A DNA stretch of 42,502 nucleotides from Clostridium sp. (lineage in GTDB: Bacteria > Bacillota > Clostridia > Clostridiales > Clostridiaceae), in assembly GCF_030532265.1 (NCBI RefSeq), contig NZ_JAUNLM010000015.1:1-42502 (forward strand), given 5' to 3'. A model generated the notes under the pieces. The model saw only the letters and a list, made by a program, of their open reading frames with translations, had not been told where the DNA came from and did no database searches. Both the position numbers and the translations under genes were made by a program. Positions 15,908 to 23,961 of this stretch are shown piece by piece; the first letter of the stretch is position 1, and every line of letters begins with the position of its first letter.

Positions 15908-16783
15908 ATGCAAATAGATAGTTTAAAATATTTTTATGAAGTAGCGGAGTTAAAAAGTATATCTAAGGTGGCAAATAATTCACATATATCTCAACCCGCA
16001 CTAAGTCATCAACTTTTAAAATTAGAAAAAGAGCTTGGAGCAAAATTATTAGAAAGAAGTAATAGAGGTGTAGAATTAACAGAGCAAGGGAAGATAGTGT
16101 ATAATTACGCAAAGAAAATTTTAAATTATCATAATAATATGGTACAAGATGTAAATATAAAAAATTCTTTAAAATACGACCTTGAAATAACAAATGCTAA
16201 TATATCAGCAAATTTCTTAGTTTCTAGAATTGCAAAAGATATAGGGAAAATATTTAAAAATTTTAATGTTAATATAAATAATAATTGGGAAAGTAATCAA
16301 CAATCTTTATTACTTCATAATAAGTCAGATATAGTTGTAGGGTGCAATATGATATATGATGTAGATTTATCATCAAATTATATAGGAAGTGATAACCTTA
16401 TATTTATAAGCAGAGAAAAAATAAAAGAAGAAAACATATCTAATCAATCAGTAGCTATATTAGATGATGGAAGAAGTAATATTTTAAATAGCATTAGAGA
16501 CTTTGATAACATTAATATAACCTTAAGAAGTAATTGCTTAAGCACTATAAAAGAATATTTAAATAATAGCAATACTTTAGCAATAGTTCCTAAAATAGCT
16601 GTAAGGTCAGAGATAGAGTCAGGGGAGTTTATAGATTTAGGCTTTAAAAATTATGAAAAGTCATATGACTTATTTATAACTTATAGAAAAAATATTGAGA
16701 ATAGAATTAAAAAGAAAATAAATATATTTATTAAAGATTTAGAAAAAGTTTTAAATTATGATAATAAAAATATAGCGGTTTAA
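15908..16783 (+). CDS. LysR-family transcriptional regulator
   Basis: A 291-residue regulator with an N-terminal winged helix-turn-helix (about 1-60; the recognition region includes SKVANNSHISQPALSHQLLKLE) and a LysR-type ligand-binding domain from about 90 on. It lies between fmnB and the second ubiA, 13 bases after the former and about 13 before the ATG of the latter, so it is co-transcribed with EET genes and probably controls them. The ligand is unknown; quinone precursors, flavins or a redox-linked metabolite are candidates. LysR proteins usually regulate a divergent neighbour. Here none is directly divergent, which makes targets at the eetA/pplA intergenic region or the fmnB promoter more likely. 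Confidence 0.88.
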   Translation: MQIDSLKYFYEVAELKSISKVANNSHISQPALSHQLLKLEKELGAKLLERSNRGVELTEQGKIVYNYAKKILNYHNNMVQDVNIKNSLKYDLEITNANISANFLVSRIAKDIGKIFKNFNVNINNNWESNQQSLLLHNKSDIVVGCNMIYDVDLSSNYIGSDNLIFISREKIKEENISNQSVAILDDGRSNILNSIRDFDNINITLRSNCLSTIKEYLNNSNTLAIVPKIAVRSEIESGEFIDLGFKNYEKSYDLFITYRKNIENRIKKKINIFIKDLEKVLNYDNKNIAV

Positions 16784-16796
16784 ATAGGTGAGCAAT

Positions 16797-17759
16797 ATGA
16801 CTTTAAAAGGATATTTAAGTTTTGTTGAAATACAGACAAAAATAGCTAGCTTAATTCCATTTTTATTTGGAACTTTATATAGTATATACAGATATGGAAA
16901 GGTAGACTTAGCGAATTTAATATTTATGTTTATATCAATGATATGTTTTGATATGGTAACAACTGCAATAAATAATTATTGTGATTATGAAAATGAAATA
17001 AAACATAGTAATGGAAAATATTTTGGTAAAAATCCAATGTTTATTCATAAAATTTCTAAAAAGAAAGGGATTATAACTATATATACATTACTATTTATAT
17101 CTATAATATTTGGAATAATATTAACTGTTAGGACAAGTTTGTTAGTATTATTTTTAGGAGTAATATGCTTTTTTATAGGAATATTTTATACTTTTGGACC
17201 AATACCTATATCAAGAATGCCTCTTGGAGAAGTTTTTTCAGGATTATTTATGGGGTTCTTAATTACATTTTTAACTATATATATTAATATATTTGATTTA
17301 GGATATTTTTCGATAAGTATATTAAATGGTGAATTTATAGCAAAAATCAATATTTTTGAAACTATTAGCATATTTTTAGTAAGTATACCTTTAATAACAG
17401 GAATAGCTAATATAATGTTATCTAATAACATATGTGATTTAGAAGATGATAAAAAAGTATCAAGGTTCACGTTGCCATATTATATAGGAGAAGATTTTGC
17501 TATAAAATTATATAAAATACTATATTATTTTGGATACTTTGCAATTTTAATATCAATTATTTTAAAAATTTTACCTATAACATCAATTATAGTTTTTTTT
17601 ACTATTCCTATCGTAAACAAGAATATAAAAGAATTTGAAAATAAGCAAATTAAATCAGAAACTTTTGTATTGGCAGTAAAAAATTTTGTCATTATAAATT
17701 TTGTATATATACTAGCTTTAATTGGCAATTTTGTTATTTTTAATATATTAGATATTTAA
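16797..17759 (+). CDS. UbiA-family prenyltransferase (MenA/DmkA-like), second copy
   Basis: Integral membrane prenyltransferase of 320 residues expected to join a polyprenyl diphosphate to a quinone head group such as DHNA. Both Asp-rich sites are recognisable: NNYCDYENE (N59, N60, D63) and NNICDLEDD (N210, D214, D218). MenA-like YTFGPIPISRMPLGEVFSG is near 131-149. The frame also opens at GTG 16788, but this GTG is part of the AGGTGAG ribosome binding site, so ATG 16797 is the better start. Of the two UbiA proteins in the locus this one keeps the first-motif Asp and is the stronger candidate for the DHNA prenyltransferase. It is probably last in the fmnB-lysR-ubiA operon; no clear terminator follows. 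Confidence 0.83.
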   Translation: MTLKGYLSFVEIQTKIASLIPFLFGTLYSIYRYGKVDLANLIFMFISMICFDMVTTAINNYCDYENEIKHSNGKYFGKNPMFIHKISKKKGIITIYTLLFISIIFGIILTVRTSLLVLFLGVICFFIGIFYTFGPIPISRMPLGEVFSGLFMGFLITFLTIYINIFDLGYFSISILNGEFIAKINIFETISIFLVSIPLITGIANIMLSNNICDLEDDKKVSRFTLPYYIGEDFAIKLYKILYYFGYFAILISIILKILPITSIIVFFTIPIVNKNIKEFENKQIKSETFVLAVKNFVIINFVYILALIGNFVIFNILDI

Positions 17760-17808
17760 ATTTATTATGATATATAAAAAAAAATTATGATATTCATTGA
17801 AATTAGTA

Positions 17809-17842
17809 GGGGATTAGTTGGCTATTCTTAAGGGGTAAGGGG
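17809..17842 (+). other. Cluster of G4 tracts upstream of ndh2
   Basis: GGGG occurs three times (17809-17812, 17832-17835, 17839-17842) with a further GG between, within an intergenic region that is otherwise about 80 percent A/T. It lies about 36 bp before the Rex operator. No known motif was recognised. Confidence 0.35.
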
Positions 17843-17873
17843 AATTTAAATATAAGTTTTACATTTAAAAAGA

Positions 17874-17902
17874 TTGTTTGTTAATTAATAAACAAATATA
17901 GA
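17874..17902 (+). promoter_or_regulatory. Promoter of ndh2
   Basis: TTGTTT (17874-17879), 17 bp, TATAGA (17897-17902). The predicted start leaves a leader of about 80 bases before ATG 17990. The Rex-like operator fills the spacer. Confidence 0.55.
17878..17895. promoter_or_regulatory. Rex (NADH/NAD+ sensor) operator
   Basis: TTGTTAATTAATAAACAA matches the clostridial Rex consensus TTGTTAAnnnnTTAACAA at 13 of its 14 defined positions. It lies exactly between the -35 and -10 of the ndh2 promoter, where bound Rex would block RNA polymerase. Rex leaves DNA when NADH rises, so ndh2 would be induced when the cell needs an electron sink. The gene downstream is an NADH dehydrogenase, which makes the match functionally coherent. 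Confidence 0.78.
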
Positions 17903-17989
17903 CAGTAATAAGTTTAACTTATAGAATAAACATGCTAAAGAAGTTAAATTAAAATATTAAAAACAAAATTAAAGAAGAGAGGGAATAAT

Positions 17990-19912
17990 ATGTCAACTAA
18001 AATTGTTATTTTGGGTGCAGGTTATGCAGGGGTTCATGCAGCTAAAAAATTAGCAAAAAAGTATAAAAAGAATAACGATGTTGAAATTACATTAATTGAT
18101 AAAAATCCGTATCATACACTAATGACAGAATTACATGAAGTTGCTGGTGGAAGAGTACCAGAGGAATCTGTTAAAGTAGAACTTTCAAGAATATTTCATA
18201 GAACGAAAGTAAAAGTTGTTGTTGATTTTATTGAAAATGTAGATACTGATAATAATGTAGTTACTACAAAGCAAGGTGAATACAAATATGATTATCTAAT
18301 GGTTGGAATAGGTAGTGAGCCTGCATTTTTTGGAGTTCCAGGTGTAAAGGAAAATGGATTTACTTTATGGTCTTTAGAAGATGCCCTAAAAATAAAGAAG
18401 CATATTAAAAATAGAGTTAAAGAAGCTTCATTTGAAAGAAATTCAGAAAAAAGAAAAAGAATGCTTACATTTGTTGTGGCAGGATCTGGGTTTACTGGAA
18501 TAGAAATGGCTGGAGAGTTACTAGAGTGGAAAACTACTTTAGCTAGAGAATATAGAGTTTGTGAAGATGAAATAAAGATATTAGTTGTTGAAGCTATGTC
18601 AACAATATTAAATATGCTTGATAGAAAGCAAGCAGATAAAGCTGAAAAATATATGGTTAAGCATGGTGTTTCTATTCTTAAAAACTCGCCAATAGTTGAA
18701 GTAACTAAAAATACTATTAAATTAAAAGATGGAAAAGTGATTCCAACAGAAACATTAATATGGACGTGTGGTGTACAAGCAAATCAAGACTTAGAAGATG
18801 TTGATGTAAAGAAAGCTAAAGCAGGAAGATACTTAGCTAATAAATATATGCAAGCTGAAGGAAAAGAAAATGTATATGTTGTTGGAGATGTAGCATATGT
18901 TGAGGAAAATGGAGGAAAATCAAATCCTCAAATAGTTGAAGCAGCAGAACAAACTGCAACAACAGCTGCTAAAAATATAATAGCATCAATAGAAAATAAA
19001 GAAAAAGTTGAATTTAAATCAAGTTATCATGGTTTCATGGTATCTATAGGTGGAAGATATGCAGTAGCAGACCTTATGGGAATTAAGTTATCAGGATTTT
19101 TTGCTATGGTGATGAAACATCTTATAAATATGGTCTATTTATTCGGAGTTAATAATGTACATGCCGTATATAATTATCTTCAACATGAGTTCTTTGCTAT
19201 GAAGGAAAGAAGATGTATAATGCGAGGTCATTTATCTTCAAAAGGAAATAGGTTATGGCTTGTTCCTCTTAGAATATATATAGGATCTTTATGGCTTATT
19301 GAAGGTCTTAAAAAATTAATTGGAGAAGAAACATGGAAGAAAGCATTTGAATCTGCATCAAGTGCATCAGATGCAGCTGGTGGAAGTATAGGTGCTTACA
19401 TCCAATCTTTATTTGATAATATGACAATCGGATGGGATAGCTGGATGAAGATGGGTAATGTAAAGATGCCATTTTCTTGGCTTCAAGATACTGTTACTGG
19501 AGCATCAGCAGCTACAACTGATGCAGCTGTATCAAATATGCCAACACCTATATTTGATAGTATGCCAAAGTTTTATGAATCTATAATGGAGATATTTATG
19601 CCAAATCCTGAAGTGGCAGTTTGGTTCCAAAGGATAGTTGTGTTAACAGAAATTGCTATAGGGTTATGTTTAATAGCTGGATTATTTACATTTTTAGCAT
19701 CAGCAGCATCAGCATTTATGACTGTTAACTTTATATTCTCTGCAATGGCAGGATGGGATATATTATGGTTTACATTTGGTAGTATTGCTTTAATGTGTGG
19801 AGCTGGAAGAACATTTGGATTAGACTATTATGTAATGCCTTGGATTAATAAATTTGTTGGTAACTTATGGATGGGAAAAAGAGAACCAATATATGAAATA
19901 CATGGTAAGTAA
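17990..19912 (+). CDS. ndh2: Ndh2: type II NADH dehydrogenase with C-terminal membrane domain
   Basis: Oxidises NADH and reduces a membrane quinone; it is the electron entry point of the EET chain. Residues 1-400 form the NDH-2 flavoprotein: FAD-binding GAGYAG at 9-14, NADH-binding GSGFTG at 165-170, and the FAD-contacting VYVVGDVAYV near 297-306. Classical NDH-2 proteins end near 400. This one is 640 residues, with a C-terminal part (about 415-640) holding several hydrophobic helices (for example near 420-435, 545-590 and 595-615) in a DoxX-like pattern. Listeria EET Ndh2 has the same extra membrane domain. GAGAGGGA precedes ATG 17990. It is transcribed alone from a promoter with a Rex operator. 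Confidence 0.93.
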   Translation: MSTKIVILGAGYAGVHAAKKLAKKYKKNNDVEITLIDKNPYHTLMTELHEVAGGRVPEESVKVELSRIFHRTKVKVVVDFIENVDTDNNVVTTKQGEYKYDYLMVGIGSEPAFFGVPGVKENGFTLWSLEDALKIKKHIKNRVKEASFERNSEKRKRMLTFVVAGSGFTGIEMAGELLEWKTTLAREYRVCEDEIKILVVEAMSTILNMLDRKQADKAEKYMVKHGVSILKNSPIVEVTKNTIKLKDGKVIPTETLIWTCGVQANQDLEDVDVKKAKAGRYLANKYMQAEGKENVYVVGDVAYVEENGGKSNPQIVEAAEQTATTAAKNIIASIENKEKVEFKSSYHGFMVSIGGRYAVADLMGIKLSGFFAMVMKHLINMVYLFGVNNVHAVYNYLQHEFFAMKERRCIMRGHLSSKGNRLWLVPLRIYIGSLWLIEGLKKLIGEETWKKAFESASSASDAAGGSIGAYIQSLFDNMTIGWDSWMKMGNVKMPFSWLQDTVTGASAATTDAAVSNMPTPIFDSMPKFYESIMEIFMPNPEVAVWFQRIVVLTEIAIGLCLIAGLFTFLASAASAFMTVNFIFSAMAGWDILWFTFGSIALMCGAGRTFGLDYYVMPWINKFVGNLWMGKREPIYEIHGK

Positions 19913-19929
19913 TTAGTATTTAATTATTA

Positions 19930-19962
19930 TAAAGTAGAGAATGATTTATTCTCTACTTTATA
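19930..19962 (+). terminator. Rho-independent terminator
   Basis: TAAAGTAGAGAAT/ATTCTCTACTTTA perfect 13 bp stem with a 5-base loop after ndh2. The T tract is short. Confidence 0.72.
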
Positions 19963-19995
19963 TAAAAATATTAATGTAGTGTGTGATAATAGTAT

Positions 19996-20026
19996 TTGTA
20001 TAAGTTATATTATCAGACTTTATATT
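19996..20026 (+). promoter_or_regulatory. Possible promoter of dmkB
   Basis: TTGTAT (19996-20001) and TATATT (20021-20026) with 19 bp spacing. GATAATA (19985-19991) and TATTATC (20008-20014) form an inverted repeat over the -35 region. Confidence 0.3.
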
Positions 20027-20060
20027 AATAAAGTATTTATATAGAAAACGAGGGAGAAAA

Positions 20061-21029
20061 ATGGGGAATTTTTGGACTGATTATCCTATTATAAATAAAG
20101 AAATAGAAGAAGTAAAAAAACAAATAAGTTTAAATGCAAAATGTAAGGACAAAGTTATAGAAAAGAGTATATTAGATTTATTAAATTCAGGTGGTAAAAT
20201 GTTAAGGCCTGCCTTTTTGATTATTGCTTCAAAATTTGGAGATTATAATGAGGAAAGAGTAAGGGCACTTGCTTCTGTTGTAGAGATGTTTCATATGGCA
20301 ACATTAGTTCATGATGATGTAATAGATGATGCACCTCTTAGAAGGGGAAAGGAAACTGTTCAATCTAAATATGGTAAAAATTATGCTGTATATATAGGTG
20401 ATTATTTATTTTGTTTATGTTTTAGGATACTTGGGACAACATCATCAATAGAAAGGGGAATTGATGTTGATGCTAAAGTTATGTCTAGAATTTGTTTGGG
20501 AGAGGTTGAGCAGTTAAATTCAAGATTTAATAGAAATGTATCAATAAAAGATTATTTAAAGAGAATATCAGGAAAAACAGCAGAACTTTTTTCGCTTAGT
20601 TTTTATATAGGTGCAGCTGAAAGTTCATGTGATAAAAAGATTTGTAGACTGTTTTGGGAGATAGGACATAATATAGGGATGGCATTTCAAATAATTGATG
20701 ATATATTAGATTACATAGGTACAGATGAGGAAATAGGAAAAAAATCAGGAAATGATTTAAAGGATGGAATATATACTTTACCATTATTATTAGCATTAAA
20801 AAATAATAAAGAAGTATTTGAAAATTTATTAGATAAGGAATTTTATTCTAATGAGGAAGTTAATAAAATAATAAATTTAGTCAAGGAAAATGATGGTATA
20901 AGTGAATCTATAATTCTTGCTGAAAAGTATTCAAATAAGGCATTTAAAAATATAGATAAATTGCCAGAAAATGAGTATAAATATATATTAAAAGAAGTAA
21001 CTGAAAAGTTACTTAAAAGAAGCTATTAA
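20061..21029 (+). CDS. dmkB: DmkB: trans-polyprenyl diphosphate synthase
   Basis: Makes the long isoprenoid chain (probably hepta- or octaprenyl diphosphate) for demethylmenaquinone. The 322-residue protein has both Asp-rich motifs, DDVIDD at 85-90 (with LRRG just after) and DDILD at 213-217, plus GGKMLRP at 44-50 that binds IPP. The residue five places before the first motif is Ala80, a small residue, as in long-chain enzymes. Its product is the donor for the UbiA enzymes at 11159 and 16797. GAGGGAG precedes ATG 20061, and it is a single gene between two terminators. Confidence 0.9.
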   Translation: MGNFWTDYPIINKEIEEVKKQISLNAKCKDKVIEKSILDLLNSGGKMLRPAFLIIASKFGDYNEERVRALASVVEMFHMATLVHDDVIDDAPLRRGKETVQSKYGKNYAVYIGDYLFCLCFRILGTTSSIERGIDVDAKVMSRICLGEVEQLNSRFNRNVSIKDYLKRISGKTAELFSLSFYIGAAESSCDKKICRLFWEIGHNIGMAFQIIDDILDYIGTDEEIGKKSGNDLKDGIYTLPLLLALKNNKEVFENLLDKEFYSNEEVNKIINLVKENDGISESIILAEKYSNKAFKNIDKLPENEYKYILKEVTEKLLKRSY

Positions 21030-21036
21030 ATGGAGG

Positions 21037-21080
21037 TCTATATTAAGTTAAAATTACTTAATATAGACTACTTTATTTTT
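21037..21080 (+). terminator. Rho-independent terminator
   Basis: GTCTATATTAAGT/ACTTAATATAGAC perfect 13 bp stem followed by T-rich sequence; end of dmkB and of the EET locus. Confidence 0.75.
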
Positions 21081-21127
21081 AGAAATATAATTATAAGAAT
21101 TATTTTAGAATTACTTAATTAAATTTA

Positions 21128-21136
21128 TGTTATAAT
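21128..21136 (+). promoter_or_regulatory. Extended -10 promoter
   Basis: TGTTATAAT is a perfect extended -10 element. Transcription would begin near 21143, which rules out ATG 21142 as a start and supports ATG 21172 for the next gene. Confidence 0.55.
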
Positions 21137-21171
21137 AAAAAATGATACTAAATGGAAAAAGAGGTAATACA

Positions 21172-22329
21172 ATGAAAGTAGATTGGAATAGAAAATATAC
21201 AACTATATCAGTTTATGCTGTTATTTCTGTATGTGCAGTAATAGTATTTTATTTAGCTATGTCTCAACTTGGACATTTATTAGATAAAATAAGTGGTGTA
21301 GTTAATATATTTAAACCATTTATATGGGGATTTGCAATGGCTTATCTTTTAGATTTTGTTCTAAGATTTTATGAAAATAAAATATTAAAAAAAGGTGTAT
21401 TTAAAAAGCTTAAATCAAAAAGAGGTATTGGATTATTATTTACATATATGACTGCGTTTATAGTAATAGGATTGTTTATTCAATTTGTACTTCCACAACT
21501 TATTGATAGCATAGTTGGATTAGTAAATGATATACCAAGTTATATTGATAATACTAGTAAATTTATAAATCAAACTATCGCAAGTCTTGACCTTCAAGAG
21601 CATTATTTAACTATAATAAATGAAAAATTTAATAATATATTAGATTATGTAATAAAAGCATCTACTAATTTATTACCAATGCTTGGTGCAGGATTAACTA
21701 CTGTTTTATCAAGCATATGGAATATAGTTTTAGGTATTATAGTATCTATTTATTTATTAATAGAAAAAGAAAAGTTTTTTGCATTAGCAAAAAAAATAAC
21801 TTATGCAATATTTAATAAAAAGGCAGCCGAAAAGACTATTGAATTAACACATAGAAGCAATGAAACATTTGGAAAGTTTTTAAGTGGAAAAATTTTGGAT
21901 TCATTTATAATTGCCATTTTAACATTCATAATATTAACTATAGTAAAAATGCCATATACACTTCTATTGTCAGTAATAATAGGAATAACTAACATAATTC
22001 CTTTTTTTGGACCATTTATAGGGGCTATACCATCAGTTATAATAGTATTATTTGTTTCACCAACAAAAGCTTTTTGGCTTATTGTTATAATATTTATAAT
22101 TCAACAACTAGACGGTAATATTATTGGTCCTAAAATACTTGGTGATTCAATTGGAATATCTGCATTTTGGATTTTATTTTCAATATTAGTAGCAGGGAAG
22201 TTTTTAGGATTTGTAGGAATGGTAATAGGAGTTCCACTTTTTGCAGTATTATATTCTATAATTAAAGAAATTGTTGAAGCTAGACTTGATAAAAAAGGTC
22301 TAAAGACAGACACTAAAGATTATATGTAG
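21172..22329 (+). CDS. AI-2E (UPF0118) family membrane transporter
   Basis: A 385-residue membrane protein with about 7-8 helices and the family pattern ITNIIPFFGPFIGAIPSVI near 265-283, QQLDGNIIGPKILG near 306-319 and GVPLFAVLY near 356. Family members include the AI-2 exporter TqsA and Na+/H+ antiporters, so the substrate is open. The frame is also open from ATG 21142, but the AGAGGTAA ribosome binding site (21160-21167) and the promoter position fit ATG 21172. aroQ begins 25 bases after its stop and is probably co-transcribed. Confidence 0.85.
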   Translation: MKVDWNRKYTTISVYAVISVCAVIVFYLAMSQLGHLLDKISGVVNIFKPFIWGFAMAYLLDFVLRFYENKILKKGVFKKLKSKRGIGLLFTYMTAFIVIGLFIQFVLPQLIDSIVGLVNDIPSYIDNTSKFINQTIASLDLQEHYLTIINEKFNNILDYVIKASTNLLPMLGAGLTTVLSSIWNIVLGIIVSIYLLIEKEKFFALAKKITYAIFNKKAAEKTIELTHRSNETFGKFLSGKILDSFIIAILTFIILTIVKMPYTLLLSVIIGITNIIPFFGPFIGAIPSVIIVLFVSPTKAFWLIVIIFIIQQLDGNIIGPKILGDSIGISAFWILFSILVAGKFLGFVGMVIGVPLFAVLYSIIKEIVEARLDKKGLKTDTKDYM

Positions 22330-22354
22330 CAGTTTTTGTGGAGGATTTTTATAT

Positions 22355-22795
22355 ATGAAATTTATGATAATTAATGGACCTAATTTAAATATGATAGGTG
22401 TAAGAGAAAAAGATATATATGGTATAAAAACTTTTAAAGATATTTGTGAATTTATAGAAAAAGAAGCTATAAAGAAAAATCATGAATTAGTATTATATCA
22501 AAGTAATTCAGAAGGAGAAATAATTAATTTTCTTCAAAAGGCATATTTTGAAAATTATGATGGGGTAATAATAAATCCAGGTGCATATACACATTATAGT
22601 TATGCTATACATGATGCTATAAAATCTATATATCAAGTTCCGACAGTTGAGGTTCATCTTTCTAATATACATTCAAGAGAAGAATTTAGAAGAGAATCAA
22701 AAACAGCACCAGCATGTATAGGGCAAATATCTGGCTTCGGTGAATATGGATATATTCTTGCTATGGATGCTTTAGAAAATTACATTAAGAAATAA
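22355..22795 (+). CDS. aroQ: Type II 3-dehydroquinate dehydratase
   Basis: Third step of the shikimate pathway: converts 3-dehydroquinate to 3-dehydroshikimate in the cytoplasm. At 146 residues it is typical. Active-site residues are visible: N10-L-N12 in INGPNLNMIG, R17, catalytic Y22, N74 in INPGAYTH, H80, H101 in VEVHLSN and R112. No other aro gene is nearby, so it stands apart from the main aromatic cluster. GGAGGA precedes ATG 22355. Confidence 0.93.
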   Translation: MKFMIINGPNLNMIGVREKDIYGIKTFKDICEFIEKEAIKKNHELVLYQSNSEGEIINFLQKAYFENYDGVIINPGAYTHYSYAIHDAIKSIYQVPTVEVHLSNIHSREEFRRESKTAPACIGQISGFGEYGYILAMDALENYIKK

Positions 22796-22804
22796 TTTTG
22801 TTTT

Positions 22805-22848
22805 ATAAGCTTAAGAATTGTACTTTCAATTTTTAAGCTTATTTTTAT
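22805..22848 (+). terminator. Rho-independent terminator
   Basis: ATAAGCTTAAGAATTG/CAATTTTTAAGCTTAT stem, one mismatch, then T-rich sequence after aroQ. Confidence 0.82.
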
Positions 22849-22943
22849 ATTTTATTTTGAAGAGTATATATTTAAAATATTTACAGAAACAAAAGTATAT
22901 AAGCAAAATATAATGAAATAAAAAGTAATTTTTAGGTGATATT

Positions 22944-23876
22944 ATGAGAAAAATAATTATTGATACAGATACAGCTTCAGATGATGCTGTTGCTATAATT
23001 ACAGCTCTTAGAGAAAAAAGTATAAAAGTGCTTGCTATAACAACTGTAGCTGGAAATGTAGATGTAGAAAGAGCTACAGAAAATGCATTAATTGCAATAG
23101 AAAAAGCTAAAACTTATGCACCACCAGTTTATAAGGGACTTAGTAAACCATTAATTAAGGAGCAGGTAGAAGCAAAAGATATTCATGGAAAAGATGGATT
23201 AGGTAATACAAACTTTCATCCAAATAAATTAAAGGCAGAGAGAGAGCATGCAGTAAAAGCTATTTTGAGAATTATACAGGAAAATCCCTATGAGATTGAG
23301 CTAGTAACTCTTGGACCACTTACAAATATTGCTTATGCATATTTACTTGCACCTGAAATTATGAGAAAATTAAAGTCGATAACATTAATGGTTGGAAATG
23401 GAATAGAGGGTGGAGGAAATATTACTGAATTTGCAGAATTTAATGCTTATGCTGATCCCGATGCATTAAAGATAGTTATGGAAATAGATGTTCCACAAGT
23501 AATATTAGGATGGGATGTAGCGATAGGCGATGGAATTATAACTTATGATGAAATTAATGCTTTAAAAAAATTAGATTCAAATACTGTAAAATTTGTTCTT
23601 GATATATGTAAAGAAATTTGTACAGTTTGCAAACTTAAAGGGAAAAAAGGTGTTGGATTTGCAGACCCATTGGTTATAGCAGTTTTTACTCATCCTAATT
23701 TAGTAAAAAAATCTATAGATACTAATTTAGAAGTAATAACTAATAAAGGCGAAAAAGAAGGGCAAGTTATTTTGAGTAATATAAAAAAAATTAATAAATC
23801 AACAGAAACTGTAATTACAAACGTTGATGGAGTTTCTATAAAAAAATATTTGTTATCAAAATTAATTGATGAATAA
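22944..23876 (+). CDS. Inosine-uridine-preferring nucleoside hydrolase family
   Basis: Splits ribonucleosides into base and ribose for salvage. The 310-residue protein has the calcium-binding N-terminal motif DTDTASDDA (D9, D13, D14), the substrate loop GKDGLGNT near 89-96 and a second metal-site region GFADPLVIAVF near 239-249. Pyrimidine or purine preference cannot be told. AGGTGAT precedes ATG 22944. The purine permease at 2220 is not linked to it. Confidence 0.88.
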   Translation: MRKIIIDTDTASDDAVAIITALREKSIKVLAITTVAGNVDVERATENALIAIEKAKTYAPPVYKGLSKPLIKEQVEAKDIHGKDGLGNTNFHPNKLKAEREHAVKAILRIIQENPYEIELVTLGPLTNIAYAYLLAPEIMRKLKSITLMVGNGIEGGGNITEFAEFNAYADPDALKIVMEIDVPQVILGWDVAIGDGIITYDEINALKKLDSNTVKFVLDICKEICTVCKLKGKKGVGFADPLVIAVFTHPNLVKKSIDTNLEVITNKGEKEGQVILSNIKKINKSTETVITNVDGVSIKKYLLSKLIDE

Positions 23877-23880
23877 ATTT

Positions 23881-23919
23881 TAGTGTATATTGATAAAATT
23901 TTTTCAACAATATATACTA
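23881..23919 (+). promoter_or_regulatory. Promoter embedded in a 12-bp inverted repeat
   Basis: TTGATA (23890-23895), 17 bp, TATACT (23913-23918) is a strong sigma-A match. TAGTGTATATTG (23881-23892) and CAATATATACTA (23908-23919) form an inverted repeat with one wobble that covers both boxes. It could act as operator, or as a hairpin ending the nucleoside hydrolase transcript, though no T run follows. Confidence 0.55.
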
Positions 23920-23961
23920 TTAATTAGAAATAGTGATTACTTAAGAAAAGAGGGTTTGAAT

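Noticed and set aside
17787-17831. Short ORF of 14 codons upstream of ndh2 as a leader peptide
   Set aside because: No ribosome binding site precedes it and its composition shows nothing regulatory.
21142-21171. ATG 21142 as start of the AI-2E family gene
   Set aside because: It lies at the predicted transcription start and lacks a ribosome binding site; AGAGGTAA fits ATG 21172.
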